Positions 54,726 to 64,000 of a stretch of DNA of 64,000 nt are shown piece by piece (within the stretch, counting starts at the first letter, position 1; each line of letters opens with the position of its first letter). The DNA lies in the NCBI GenBank assembly GCA_002811645.1, contig PDIP01000032.1, forward strand, positions 42,534 through 106,533, in the 5' to 3' direction. The notes under the pieces were generated by a model, which did no database searches, was not told the DNA's origin, and saw only the letters and a program-made list of their open reading frames with translations. The translations under genes and the position numbers were made by a program. The DNA comes from Corallochytrium limacisporum (lineage: Eukaryota; Opisthokonta).

Positions 54726-55907
54726 CTACATCGAGTTACCGACAATAACAATGTTGTCATTGTTGACAACCACATCATCCTCGTGCAGGCTTGACAGGTG
54801 ATTTGACTTATTGCTGTCACTGTCCCCATCGGTTATGTCAAGATTACTCAGTTCCTCAATATCCTTTCCAGAGGCGTTTGAAAGGCCACGGGCCAGTTCC
54901 CGACCGCGCTTGTCAACAATGGTGATGGCAGCGTTGGCATCAAAATCACCTTCCTCTACGCTCTCAATGCCGTCCACGGTGAGAGGCTTGCCCGCCTTCA
55001 CGGAGCGGACACCTTCCTCATTTACCACAATCTTTCCTTCAACCTTGCGACCGTGCGAGATCCATCGGTTCTCCGTGTTGATAGGGGTTTCGTTGGCGGT
55101 GAAAATGGTACCGAGCTCATTGCTACCCTCAACGATGGCTTGGACGTTTTCTAGCTTCTTTGCATTGACGATCACACAGTGGCAACCAGAGCTGCAGGCT
55201 AGGCGGGCAGCGACCACCTTGGTCTCCATACCGCCGGTACCCCAGCCGGATCCGGAACCCGTTCCGCCCAAAGAAATTCCCTCAATGGTCGCATCGATAT
55301 CATTAACTACATAAATGGGCTTGGCATTAGGATCGCTGTTCGGGTTGGCTGTGTAGAGGTGGTCCACATCGGTCATGAGGAAAAGCCAGTCAGCGTCAAC
55401 CATAGCAGCCACAATTGCGGACAGAGTATCATTGTCTCCGAATCGGAGTTCCTCAACACAATTGGTGTCGTCCTCGTTTACAATGGGAACACAGTCCATA
55501 TCGAGAAGCTCCTTCATAGTGTTTCTCGCATTCTCGAAATGCTCCTTTTCGCTCACACCACCACGCGTCATCAGCAGCTGTCCGACTTGCATACCCATTT
55601 CCTGGAAAAGCGAAATGTAGCAGCCCATGAGCTTACCCTGGCCAATAGCAGCCAATGCCTGGCGCTTAGTCAGTTCCTTTGGCTTTTCAGTCAGGCCCAG
55701 AGCAATGCAACCAACGCCAACAGCACCACTGGAGACGAGGATCACCTCATGATCATCATTCCGAAGGGTACGAACAAGTTCACCGAGGCGAGAGAGAACG
55801 GAAAGACGGACATGCCCGGTGCGTTCGTCGACAATACTGCTACTGCCGATCTTAATTACAATGCGCTGAGGTCCCTCACGACGCACAACCGAATCAATTC
55901 CCGTCAT
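54726..55907 (-). CDS. glutamate 5-kinase with PUA domain
   Basis: Predicted 393-residue gamma-glutamyl kinase, first step of proline synthesis from glutamate. The amino-acid-kinase fold opens with IVIKIGSSSIVD at 16-27, followed by VILVSSGAVGVG, AAIGQGKLMG, PIVNEDDTN, FGDNDTLSAIV and MTDVDHLY, all typical of ProB/Pro1. The sequence GSGWGTGGMETKVVAA precedes a C-terminal PUA domain (about 295-365, GKIVVNEEGVRSV). Animals and plants carry this activity fused in P5CS; the separate form with PUA is bacterial and fungal in style. Starts at the first ATG. A Ser/Asp-rich tail of about 30 residues ends the protein. Confidence 0.94.
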   Translation of the reverse strand: MTGIDSVVRREGPQRIVIKIGSSSIVDERTGHVRLSVLSRLGELVRTLRNDDHEVILVSSGAVGVGCIALGLTEKPKELTKRQALAAIGQGKLMGCYISLFQEMGMQVGQLLMTRGGVSEKEHFENARNTMKELLDMDCVPIVNEDDTNCVEELRFGDNDTLSAIVAAMVDADWLFLMTDVDHLYTANPNSDPNAKPIYVVNDIDATIEGISLGGTGSGSGWGTGGMETKVVAARLACSSGCHCVIVNAKKLENVQAIVEGSNELGTIFTANETPINTENRWISHGRKVEGKIVVNEEGVRSVKAGKPLTVDGIESVEEGDFDANAAITIVDKRGRELARGLSNASGKDIEELSNLDITDGDSDSNKSNHLSSLHEDDVVVNNDNIVIVGNSM

Positions 55908-58900
55908 TGTGTTTTCTGTGTCTGTGTATATTTGATCTATAATGCACTAAGTATTGTAACAAAGAGGGACGGTTTACGGAGCCACATGACAGCCGTGCTT
56001 TGTTAACCAGCTATTCATCCACTAAATAGGCAACTTTACGAGTTTCTCAGCCTAGCTCCACACTTGTCTATGGTGGTCACTTGTGGCTTGCTTGGCCAGC
56101 CACCCTCCGTGCTTACGCTTCACACCCACCAAGGGTGTGTTGGTTGTATTCCGTAGTAGTGATGCTACGATACTTTACGCTCTTTCGTATTCAGGCCCTC
56201 TCTCCTCCTTGTGACCGCCAGGGATGGGCTCCTGTCCCCCGATATATTTTTTTCTCCACTGAGTTCCCAGAAAACCGATGGCAGTGTTCTGGTACTGAAT
56301 CAATGTCTCAAAGTCTCGGGCAAACGCGTGAGGGAAAAAGGGAATCGCGTGGTGCACAGCCAGAGTATGCCAACCCACCCCCACCGCATGTTGAATCACG
56401 ACGTTCGCCGCTCCGGCGCTTGGCGTCAGCATGAATAGGTTACCGTTCCGTTAAGCCACCATAGATCAATACAACCTTAATAACTATATTTTTGAGGGGT
56501 GACGCACCTGAATGTCTTCTTGGCGTGCAATCTCTGGGCCACGCGTCCCAGCTGTAGGTCGCTTTTGACGGTGCACAAGAACTTGTTTGCTTCGATCGGA
56601 AGACCGAAGACATCTTCCCCCTCTTTTCTCTCCAACAGATCCTCCCCTTTCCGAACGGAGGGATCCCTGAACATTCACTATTGGAGATGATGTGAGATCG
56701 CGAGGTGGGAATGGCAGCCCCGGCATGAGTGTTTGTTACGTTTCTATCGTGGGCTATTTGGAACAGCTCGATACACCATCATTTGATTGAGACGTGACTA
56801 ACTTGCACAGATAAAATGACACCCCAGCACCATCTAGTCGAGAAAAGTCTATACTTCATTATAGAAATTTGATAGTAAAGGGAACAGCATCCAACGTTAT
56901 CTGGCCCTGCGGAGGAAGGGGACGATATGAGGAGTTGACGCACTGGAATAAGAATAAAAAAGGTTGGGCTTAGCACAGTATCAGAATTGGCTACGAAACA
57001 CAGTCAACAGCCCAGAAATGCGAAACTGCTGAAAATTGTGCTGATCACGAATGCTTGCACAAACTGCAACAGCGACCGCTGGCTGTCCACAACTGTGTGC
57101 AAGTGATGATGCGTATCACAGAGCGTGTGTGTATTGAGGGAAGCGGGCGTTACAAAGCTCCTCTCTCAGCTGGTGATCATTTGAAAGGCGACCGGGTCAG
57201 TGACACATTGGTCCACTACTACCACCGATTTCTAATGAATGCCTCCTCAGGCCCAGTGTACACTATTGATGGAAAGAGTACACGAAAATACGTCCACCGA
57301 CATTGGACTCCCTCGACCCAACCAGTTCCGTAGTGGACTGCTTCCGTGTCGATCTCTTCTGCTGAACTTGTTCAAATATCAGCGCAGTTGTCCAGTAAGG
57401 ATAGTGGTGATCACCGTGTACCTTTCTTGAAATCATCACACGCACAAAGATGGACGTCATTCGTAATAGACTCACTACTGCTCAATCACGCCTGGCCTCG
57501 TTTACACTCACACGTACGTAAAGAATTGCTATTTGGTACAGTGTCTGCCGATGTCCTCGATTGCTTATACAATTTATATTGAAATCATTTTCCCACTTAT
57601 CATGGGAGCAATAATACTGGCTGGGTACTGCATTTGCTTTTGAAGAACGGAACCAGGCATTCTTCCCCACCAAACAGTTTGCTCATACTCCGAGCATTGA
57701 TGGAAAGGGAAAGGAACAACGCTATCGTTCGCTATGAAAAAATTAAGAGAGCCGGCAGCGATGCTCGTGAAAAAAAAAACACGGGAACCGAGACCACTGC
57801 TTGGTTCTATTCGGCACGTGGAGTATGGTTAAGTAAGATTAAGCGTAGTTTCTACATGTCTGTCTTTTTGTGGTGTTTCCTTCATTTAATACCATGGACA
57901 GCAACAACATCCATGAATGCATACTCAGTCTTCCTCCCTAAGTTGTGTCCCTTGGGACAAAACACGAACCTTGACAGAAATACCTCAGCCACAAATATTT
58001 GCTCTCCCACCACTCATGCTTCCTACCTTGTCGTAAGTGCTCAATTATGAATAGAGAGTTTTGAAATTGGTGCCAGATCTAAACTCTTCTCGATAGGTCA
58101 TACCGTAGGACTTCCTGTCTTCCTCAGTAGATTCATAGTGAAGGATGGAGAGCCGCAAACCCGGTGACACTCCCCCAAACCGCGGCGGCGGGGAGGGGGG
58201 AGGGGGGCCACGAGGGCCGGCATGCGATTCTCACCTGTAGCTGACAGGTTCTCCAGTGGTCAACAGTGAGTCGGGACGAGACGATTGGACCTGTCTGCCT
58301 TGTTTGCTGTAATTCGAAAACCCCACTCTTAGCCGTTCGAGTGGTAAGCCTGAGAGACGTGTGACAGATGAGAAATTTCTCGACTTCCTTTCCCTCGGTA
58401 CAAGACTATGCGGCCAAAACTACGGTCTCGCGCTATGGCGTTTTGGACGCTAAAGGACCGCGTGGTAACAGATTACGCCGTACCGTGCCCTCTTTCTACT
58501 AAAGTTTGACAACCTGCTATATTCTCCCAGGGAAGGAGCGCTATACATTGGATACCGACATTTCCACAACGTTGCCTGTCTCAAAGTACTAACGGAACCA
58601 AGTAAAAAAAAAAAAGAAAAAGAAAAAATCGCGTCCCACGCACAGCCACAGTTCATATCCGCACTACTAGGCAATGTCAAACAACCAACCGCCGCAGTGC
58701 TTTCAGCATGGCTGGTCTTCCTCAAGGCTCGATGCTCATCTATAGGCGTAGACCTGTTACTAGTGGAGCTGGATAGGGCATATTTCGCGTAATGGCATAC
58801 GTGTGTATGAATTTGCATCTTGGGGTGTATAGAGCCTAAAGTACTATGAATGACGTCGATGGCTTGTGACATGAAACGCCCCAGAGAGCCCGTTGCCGGG

Positions 58901-61419
58901 AACATTCATGATAATTCCTCTACTCGCCATGCAAACAACCCACTGTCCTCGCAGTGATGTCCAGCCAATCCCAGACCTTTGAGCACGCTGAACCGCAGTA
59001 GACAAATACCGTGGCTTGCCATTTTGGTTGACTGTCTGAGTGAAAGACTAAAATGAAGTTTCATTATTATCGGTAGTGGCGGAGGGGGGAGGAAACCGCG
59101 GTATATCTACTCCCTGCCTCTGTCTAGTTATATTTTTGCCCACAGCGCTTGGGCCTACTGGCAGCCCTCTCTGTGACGTAACTTTTTGCCTGCTCTCCAC
59201 TCTGGGTTGGAGGAGGATCCACACGTTCTCTTGAAGGCCTCATTCTAAACATTCTCAACACAGTCCTACTTCTCAGTTAGAAACGTTCACCAGAGTTGTG
59301 GTCTCAATAAGCATGTCTTGGCCTGCTTCTGACTTTGTTGGCACTGCAGTAAATTTACTTTTCGAGGGGAGGGCCTCGAAAAAGCAGCTGGGTGCCCGAC
59401 CTTCGGACTCCCTTTGACAAAAAACCGGTGACCCGCCCAGGTGGACCGTCCGCTAGCGAAGAAAGACCACTCCCCGCGATATGCGGCTGAGTACATTTTC
59501 GTAGATTTATATGGAGAATACGGGCTAAAGGGTCTGGTCGCAACGGCCTAAATTCTGACTTCGAAACTGCGACATTTGGGTCGACTCAATGATATCGTTC
59601 CATTGTCACCTCATGGCGTCCTTTAAGAAACTGGACTTGGCATAAACCCTGTGCACCCAAGTTTTCAGAGAACGGAGGAAAGCAACCGCAGCAGTCGGAG
59701 AACTCCGCATCCGTCGTTCGCGGCGCAGTCGCCTGTGGCTTTCAGTTCATTCATCATAGAATGTGGTTGTGAGGGCTCGGAGCAAATTCAGGCAAAGGGA
59801 CGTGGTGCTGATTGAGAAAGGTGGGGGATGTTTTGGTGCTACCCTACCTGCCTCGGTTTTTCCGCTATAGCTACTACGGCACCGCAGAGAAGCGGCCAGA
59901 CCCTGAACACGTCCCTTACAGGCGGCAGAACTGGGCGATTGCTCCTATCTCTGATTTGTGTGCTGGGCATGGTCCGGAGATGTCTGGGACGCTGCAGTGT
60001 ATGCCAAATACTGCTAGATGCGAAACAATGAGCACAATCAGACACGGAAGAACACATGGGAGGCCTGGAACGACTACGTAGACCAGCTAACTGCAATTTC
60101 AAAGTGACCCCCTTCTTTGTTTCGTGAGCCCGCAACGTCCCTGTTCTTCGATTACTATAACTGCCCACTATCCCTTTATCGCCATGGACGTGGGGGTCAA
60201 CACTATCGGTTTGTATTTCCCTTTGTAGTAACAACAACTGAAGCTCCTCTGATAGCGAGAGGCTCTAGAGTCAGATAAGAAGGTGGCACACCATTACAGA
60301 GCACGAAAACACTTTCACCGTAAGAATTAAATTCGTGGAGTTTGCGACAACAGTAAGCATATTCAGGGCGTCGTCTTCTACTGTATTCGTGCGGGAAATT
60401 GATGTGAATGCCAGCATCCAGCAATAGGGTTGGAAAACAAATTGATCACTGTCAGTTGGGGACGACAGTGCTGCAAAAAGCAATAGCGCCATCCCCCCAT
60501 ATTTGGACCTGTGCTACGCATGTGGTACATTTTCTATAGAACTACTTACTTGAACGCACGCACATGGAACAATCGAACGAAGGAAGCGAGAAACATCGGA
60601 GTGAGTACAAAGTATGTATGCAGAAGGAATTTAAGCAACTGCATCAGTCCACAAGATTTGGAACATTCTCGTTGGAACTAGAAATCCCCCCAGCGTTTTC
60701 CTCGCCCTGTTCGTTGACCATCATTCTACGCTCCCATTGGTTATTCATTTGCAATGCAGAGAACATGTACAGTTCCCCTTCTGAGTTTGTGTACTTTAAT
60801 CAAAGTCCTGCGTGATGGGCGGTCGATCGTTTGGTTATTGTGTTTTTTTGGAAATCGTTCTTGCATGTCTCTGGTATCGAAGCCCATCACACACGACCTC
60901 CTCCCTTAACTGGATCAGCGCGTGTTCCTTCCCCTGAGAAGGGCATTGTGTGAATGGTGATATAGTCGTGTTAAAAAAAAACAGTTCCCAACGTTTTTAA
61001 AGAAAAATCAAAAAGTTCTCTTCATTCTGACCGGTGAGGTGAGCACAACCAGGGTTCACAATCCTGTCGGTGAACCACCTTCCATGCAACCGAATGGCGC
61101 TCGCAGATTCATTACGGCCTTCAACCGTACAACGAGATTTTAATATACCTACTTCTTGTAAATCCGTTTACCGACCATTCCCGATGGGAACAGTAATCAA
61201 ATCAAATAGATTTTGTGATATCGAAATCGAAAGGTGCGCGAACAATTCGAATGAAGGGGATGCGGGTCTCACTGCGGGTCTGGGGTCTCGGACGTGCCCG
61301 CAGCTCGCGAAAGGGTACTACAACGCAAATGCAAGAGAAGTAGATACAAGAACCTCATGGAAAATTCCTCTTTACTCTAAGATAATACGTTTGAATTGGT
61401 CAATGTGCCAGGAGCGATC
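55908..61419. other. 5.5-kb gene-poor spacer
   Basis: Divergent spacer between glutamate 5-kinase and the spliced vWA-like gene, the largest in the window. Frames up to 138 residues have no recognisable domain. G-runs are present at about 58183-58207, an A-rich tract near 58599-58627 and 60972-60982. A noncoding RNA or multi-exon gene may be hidden; I cannot support one. Confidence 0.5.
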
Positions 61420-62836
61420 ATGAAGCCAGGTAGTAGACACAGGCAAACAATACGACAGCGGATCGTTGCAATCTGCACCTCGAGATCGTATTCACCCCAG
61501 CAGGTCTTTTGGATCTTGGACACCATCAAGACAAACTTTGTGTTCAAAGTCTTGCCACAATCCAAATCTCGTTCAGTGAAGTTCAGCATTATCGCTTTCG
61601 GCAATCATGAGATGGTAAGTACTCTGTATAAACGAAACAAGTACTGGAGCTCGACACTAATCAATCATGTGCTGTAAGATTTCTCCGACCTATTCCGCAT
61701 ACCCGTTCACGGAATACAAGGGCTTTGGCGACCTTGAGAACATCCTCGTAGGAGCATCTTGTCTAAAAAAGTCCTCAACTAGCCTTGAAGAGCAGTTGAA
61801 GACATTCTTCAGCCGTGCCGAGTGGACCAAGAGTATTGGAGATGCACCCACGGTTCTCCACTTACTGTGTCGTACCGAAGAGTGCCAGTCTCTCCTGATC
61901 GCTCTACGTCAGATTCCTTACAATGAAGCCCTTCTTTCGACAAGCCTCGAAGTACTAGTACTTGATGATGGGGTTGACATGCATGTCAATGTTTTGCAGC
62001 AACTAAAGGCGAACATTGAGCTGGCGAACCCGGTCCTTCAGGCTAAGGTTCATTGGCTGAAGACACATGTTGACGACATTGGCGCTCAGACAAGCCTCAC
62101 TCACTACTTTCAAGATATTGTTGGAAAGGATTCCTTGGATCTCATAGACAAAGTAATGACACTTGAAGTGAGCGAGACCATAAAACTTGTCTGCCAGTAT
62201 CGGTTCCTGACGGTAAATGTTAGTGGGCAGTCTCGGATCCCATTCGTCCCAGCAGTTTTAACCGCATGTGGAGTGTTGCCTGCACTGAACATACCAGCCA
62301 TGCTGACCCAAGCACCGTATTTAGTGCTCAGTGATACCAACAGGGAAGGTCAGATTGGTCAGTTGCGTGCCCTGGTGGATGTCTTACGCTCTGAAAACAC
62401 TGCCCTCCTTCTCGATGCCCCGGATGGGCAACGAAAGTGCAAGCTTTGGTTTCTTTTGTCCCACGTTGGCGCAAACGCCCTGCTCATGCCTGTGTCCTCC
62501 TACGAGAGTCTCGTTCTTCCGTCCATGTTGGAAACACAGGCAACGAACCAAGCTACAGGGGCAGATTTCCGTCATCAAATGTTGCTTCTACCAAGATTGA
62601 CAGGCTTGCGCACTTTGGACGAGATCTGTATCCTGAGAGCCGTACTTAACCACGACCGTAGACAGCAGCGCAGGTCGTCCGCAGAGGGAAGCATGAACGA
62701 CATCTATGACCTCCCGGATAGTGACAGTGAAGAAACCGTCAGACCGAATGTGAGCCTGGCTAGTGTAGATGGGCAATCCGGGAAGACAAACCGAACAGTC
62801 AAAAGGTCAAATCTCATCGTGGTCCATCAACCCTAA
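61420..62836 (+). CDS. vWA-like protein, possibly Integrator subunit 14-like (one intron)
   Basis: Two exons, 61420-61614 and 61679-62836, give 451 residues. The 64-nt intron has a GTAAGT donor, CTAAT branch-like sequence and AG acceptor, and joins codon-exactly (NHEM|ISPT). The N-terminal part reads like a von Willebrand A fold: a strand IVAICTSRSYS in the MIDAS position with Cys in place of the first Asp, a helix, then VKFSIIAFG and YPFTEYKGFGDLENILVG. The remainder is mixed alpha/beta with segments ALLLDAPDGQRKCKLWFLL and LLMPVSSYESL that suggest Integrator subunit 14 in order, but I am unsure. The acidic C terminus (SDSEET) is polar. An additional 5' exon is possible. Convergent with the next gene, 45 bp between stops. 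Confidence 0.6.
61615..61678 (+). other. 64-nt intron in vWA-like gene
   Basis: GTAAGT donor after an ATG codon, ACTAATC 17 nt from a terminal AG, and codon-exact joining of two open frames that individually stop or start only by chance. The exon-2 frame alone would begin at an ATG inside the intron (61667). Confidence 0.8.
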
Positions 62837-62881
62837 GTGATTGCAGAAAAGGCGTTCTTTACTCTTTATTATTGAATACAC

Positions 62882-64000
62882 TCATTCATCAGCCAAAATC
62901 GCAAAATGATTCTTCGATGCATTCGTCGTCTGCTTCTTCCTTGATTTCGCCTGCGTTGACTGTGTCGAGGGTGCTTTTGATGATTCGTTCGATCCATACC
63001 ACCGCTGACGCCGGCCCCTGCTTGCGCTTTGGAAGCCGCCAGCTGAGTTACCTTTGTTGTGATCGGAGGCTGCAGTACAGTCGTCCCATACCCGTCCCCC
63101 AAGGTGATCCACAAACAGGCTCCACAGTGCATTGTTCGAATTCGCTGCCTTCTGAGCCCGTTCTGCACATTTTGAACAGCGATGGCGGCGGTCCCCACTC
63201 AGTGAATGGTACCCATACCCAAGAATCTGCTTCGGATGTAGGACCGACCTCAATGGGAGACCAAGACTTTCCAGAAGTAGGTAGGTTGAAAGAAAGCAAG
63301 CTGTCAGTCGGCTGGCGTTGCGATGAGCATGCAGAGTCCGGTAGAATTGGCCACAGTCCCGCTGCTTTGGGACAATGCCTTTCCCAGCTGTTGCCTCGAG
63401 CACGTACCATAGCCCCGACAGGGGGAATTGGCCTGGTCTGGCCAAGTCGTGGTGACGCACATAGAAGATCAATACGGCTGCCACCAATGCCCAGTCCCAG
63501 TCTCCCTTGGCCGCGTCGAGAAGGTGCTCTGCATCTTCCATCGGGGCAGGCTCCTCGGGATTTTGAGAAAGAAGTGTGCTCAGGGTCAATTTGAATGGAA
63601 TGCTCTCATCGCGCTGCAACCTTCCATTCCGTAATTGGTCGACCATGTACACCCTGACACCATCTAGATGTAGCGGCAGGGGCTCCAATGATACCTCTCC
63701 GACGCAGCGATTATCCTTGCGGACCACTTCCATGACATCCGGGTCATCAGAGTCGGGATCAGGTCGGGTCACCCCTACTGCAAATCTACGCAACATGCGT
63801 GACGCGTTGTAGCAGCTGGGAACGCGCAGATCTTCGTAGAAACAGTAGCAGAACAGCACACCGCTTGTGTAGAGACCTGCGCTGAGTTCGATTTCAGCAT
63901 GATCGCAGCGGCGAGCTATCAATTCTTGCACTGAGCTGGCCTGTCCAGTGTCCGTGATTTGTCGCTTTAACTGCCCGGTGGGTCGATGATACGGTTCCAA
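62882..64000 (-). CDS. possible asteroid-like nuclease family protein, partial
   Basis: The last 372 residues of a larger protein cut by the window edge; the true start lies beyond 64000. The stretch SCYNASRMLRRF with a following hydrophobic/acidic strand, and the helical DWDWALVAAVLIFYVRHHD, recall the C-terminal half of Asteroid/ASTE1-type XPG-fold proteins, but the diagnostic XPG N and I nuclease domains would be upstream and unseen. The C-terminal 90 residues are Lys/Arg/Ser/Gln-rich and probably disordered. The call is tentative and another family is possible. Confidence 0.4.
   Translation of the reverse strand: MEPYHRPTGQLKRQITDTGQASSVQELIARRCDHAEIELSAGLYTSGVLFCYCFYEDLRVPSCYNASRMLRRFAVGVTRPDPDSDDPDVMEVVRKDNRCVGEVSLEPLPLHLDGVRVYMVDQLRNGRLQRDESIPFKLTLSTLLSQNPEEPAPMEDAEHLLDAAKGDWDWALVAAVLIFYVRHHDLARPGQFPLSGLWYVLEATAGKGIVPKQRDCGQFYRTLHAHRNASRLTACFLSTYLLLESLGLPLRSVLHPKQILGYGYHSLSGDRRHRCSKCAERAQKAANSNNALWSLFVDHLGGRVWDDCTAASDHNKGNSAGGFQSASRGRRQRWYGSNESSKAPSTQSTQAKSRKKQTTNASKNHFAILADE

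Noticed and set aside
57634-58050. 138-residue open frame in the 55.9-61.4 kb desert
   Set aside because: No domain and no repeat or membrane pattern beyond chance; A-rich context.
61667-61678. ATG at 61667 as the start of the vWA-like gene
   Set aside because: It falls inside a well-supported intron whose removal joins two frames exactly and adds a vWA-like N terminus.

Overview
This window is eukaryotic nuclear DNA from a compact, intron-poor genome. I place 24 protein genes, 23 complete and one cut by the right edge, or about one per 2.7 kb. Almost all are single uninterrupted reading frames. Two genes need one short GT-AG intron each (86 and 64 nt), and a third probably carries a 67 nt intron in its second codon. 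I found no convincing tRNA, rRNA, CRISPR array or transposon. A 205-base assembly gap lies at 40257-40461.

The organism is best read as a unicellular relative of animals with an osmotroph, fungus-like lifestyle; Corallochytrium or another teretosporean is my guess, not a demonstrated fact. The evidence is mixed on purpose. The gene at 36561-39821 looks like a Mondo/ChREBP-type transcription factor, a family best known from animals. There is also a WAVE/SCAR actin regulator and a receptor-like kelch-TM-pseudokinase. Alongside these sit amino-acid biosynthesis genes that animals lack or carry in fused form: a GHMP homoserine kinase and a free-standing glutamate 5-kinase with a PUA domain. A PrpF-like isomerase and a cytochrome-b5 front-end desaturase are also present.

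Layout. 1-3794 is gene-free. 3.8-12 kb holds a membrane RING-H2 ligase, homoserine kinase and 5-oxoprolinase, the last with a perfect 14-bp hairpin 72 bp upstream of its start. 15-24 kb holds SERINC, the desaturase, a small CoA-binding-fold protein, an SLC35B1-type transporter, an HNH protein and a DUF218 protein. 26-36 kb holds WAVE, an Alba-domain protein, an importin-4/Kap123 karyopherin, a START protein and PrpF. 36.5-44.3 kb holds the Mondo-like factor, DPH2 and SRP receptor beta. 48.6-56 kb holds the kelch receptor pseudokinase, an F-box protein and glutamate 5-kinase. 61.4-64 kb holds a spliced vWA-like protein and a truncated asteroid-like gene. 

The genes do not form operons or an obvious pathway cluster. 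Eight convergent pairs are present, six of them with only 26-127 bp between stop codons, while spacers at divergent or same-strand promoters are often 1-5 kb and rich in homopolymer C/G runs and dinucleotide repeats. The most interesting items are the Mondo-like factor with an apparently altered basic region, the kelch receptor pseudokinase, the F-box/discoidin-like/helical fusion, the hairpin upstream of 5-oxoprolinase, and the 5'-biased short introns.
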